The notes beneath the pieces are model-generated. The model saw only the letters and a list, made by a program, of their open reading frames with translations, ran no database searches and had not been told where the DNA came from. A stretch of 64,000 nt of DNA from Variovorax beijingensis (GTDB taxonomy: Bacteria; Pseudomonadota; Gammaproteobacteria; Burkholderiales; Burkholderiaceae_C): the NCBI RefSeq assembly GCF_003951285.1, contig NZ_RXFQ01000001.1:62001-126000 (forward strand), given 5' to 3'. A program made the position numbers and the translations under genes. Below are positions 62,136 through 64,000 of the stretch, one piece after another. Position 1 is the first letter of the stretch; every line of letters begins with the position of its first letter.

Positions 62136-64000
<1,865 letters not shown>

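Overview
This window comes from the high-GC chromosome of a beta-proteobacterium. Gene order and the tmRNA tag (ANDERFALAA) point to Burkholderiales, family Comamonadaceae, most likely Variovorax or a close relative. The genus is an inference; no 16S rRNA gene lies in the window.

Layout. (1) 1-1.8 kb: the front of a B-family DNA polymerase II gene (polB, cut by the left edge) and a small membrane protein. (2) 2.3-7.8 kb: a LacI-controlled catabolic-type operon with a carboxymuconolactone-decarboxylase-like protein, LacI regulator, two short-chain dehydrogenases, an orphan Bug-type solute receptor, a VOC protein and an NTF2-like protein. A near-perfect LacI-type palindrome lies just upstream. 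(3) 7.8-10.3 kb: a decayed accessory patch with a frameshifted RTX fragment, an Rhs-core fragment joined to a frameshifted IS66 transposase tail, and two tiny orphan ORFs. (4) 10.3-28.2 kb: core genes, namely xth and a lipoprotein; the nitrogen-control cluster glnA-(secreted protein)-ntrB-ntrC, with a readable sigma-54 promoter and NtrC enhancer before glnA; a molybdopterin-binding protein and EI24-type membrane protein; a hydroxylase-type membrane enzyme; a deacetylase-like protein plus beta-propeller pair; rsuA, ggt, a methyltransferase, ssrA (tmRNA), gph, ubiG and an OmpA-family protein. (5) 28.4-41.3 kb: a forward housekeeping run gyrA, a DUF2059 protein, serC, pheA, tyrA, aroA-cmk (fused), rpsA, ihfB, lapA, lapB and a ComEA-like protein. 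SerC and the aromatic genes feed amino-acid synthesis; cmk-rpsA-ihfB is a classic conserved order. (6) 41.4-50.9 kb: a TRAP transporter (dctPQM), crcB, and a group-2 Mrp cation/proton antiporter operon with A and B fused. (7) 50.9-57.3 kb: a TetR-controlled gene set with an ABC importer split around an epimerase-like protein, a GNAT protein and a DapA-like aldolase. Matching inverted-repeat operators sit before both transcription units. (8) 57.3-64 kb: a reverse-strand form II coxL-type molybdenum hydroxylase operon (L, M, D, E, G and an XdhC protein), with coxL cut by the right edge.

Most notable points: the two matched TetR operators tying an uncharacterised importer/aldolase set together; a palindromic repeat absorbed in frame into aroA as about 28 extra residues; a dispersed ~90-bp repeat family with three copies; a ssrA promoter overlapping the gph stop codon; and natural Gln83 in GyrA. 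No CRISPR array, intact prophage or intact insertion sequence was seen.
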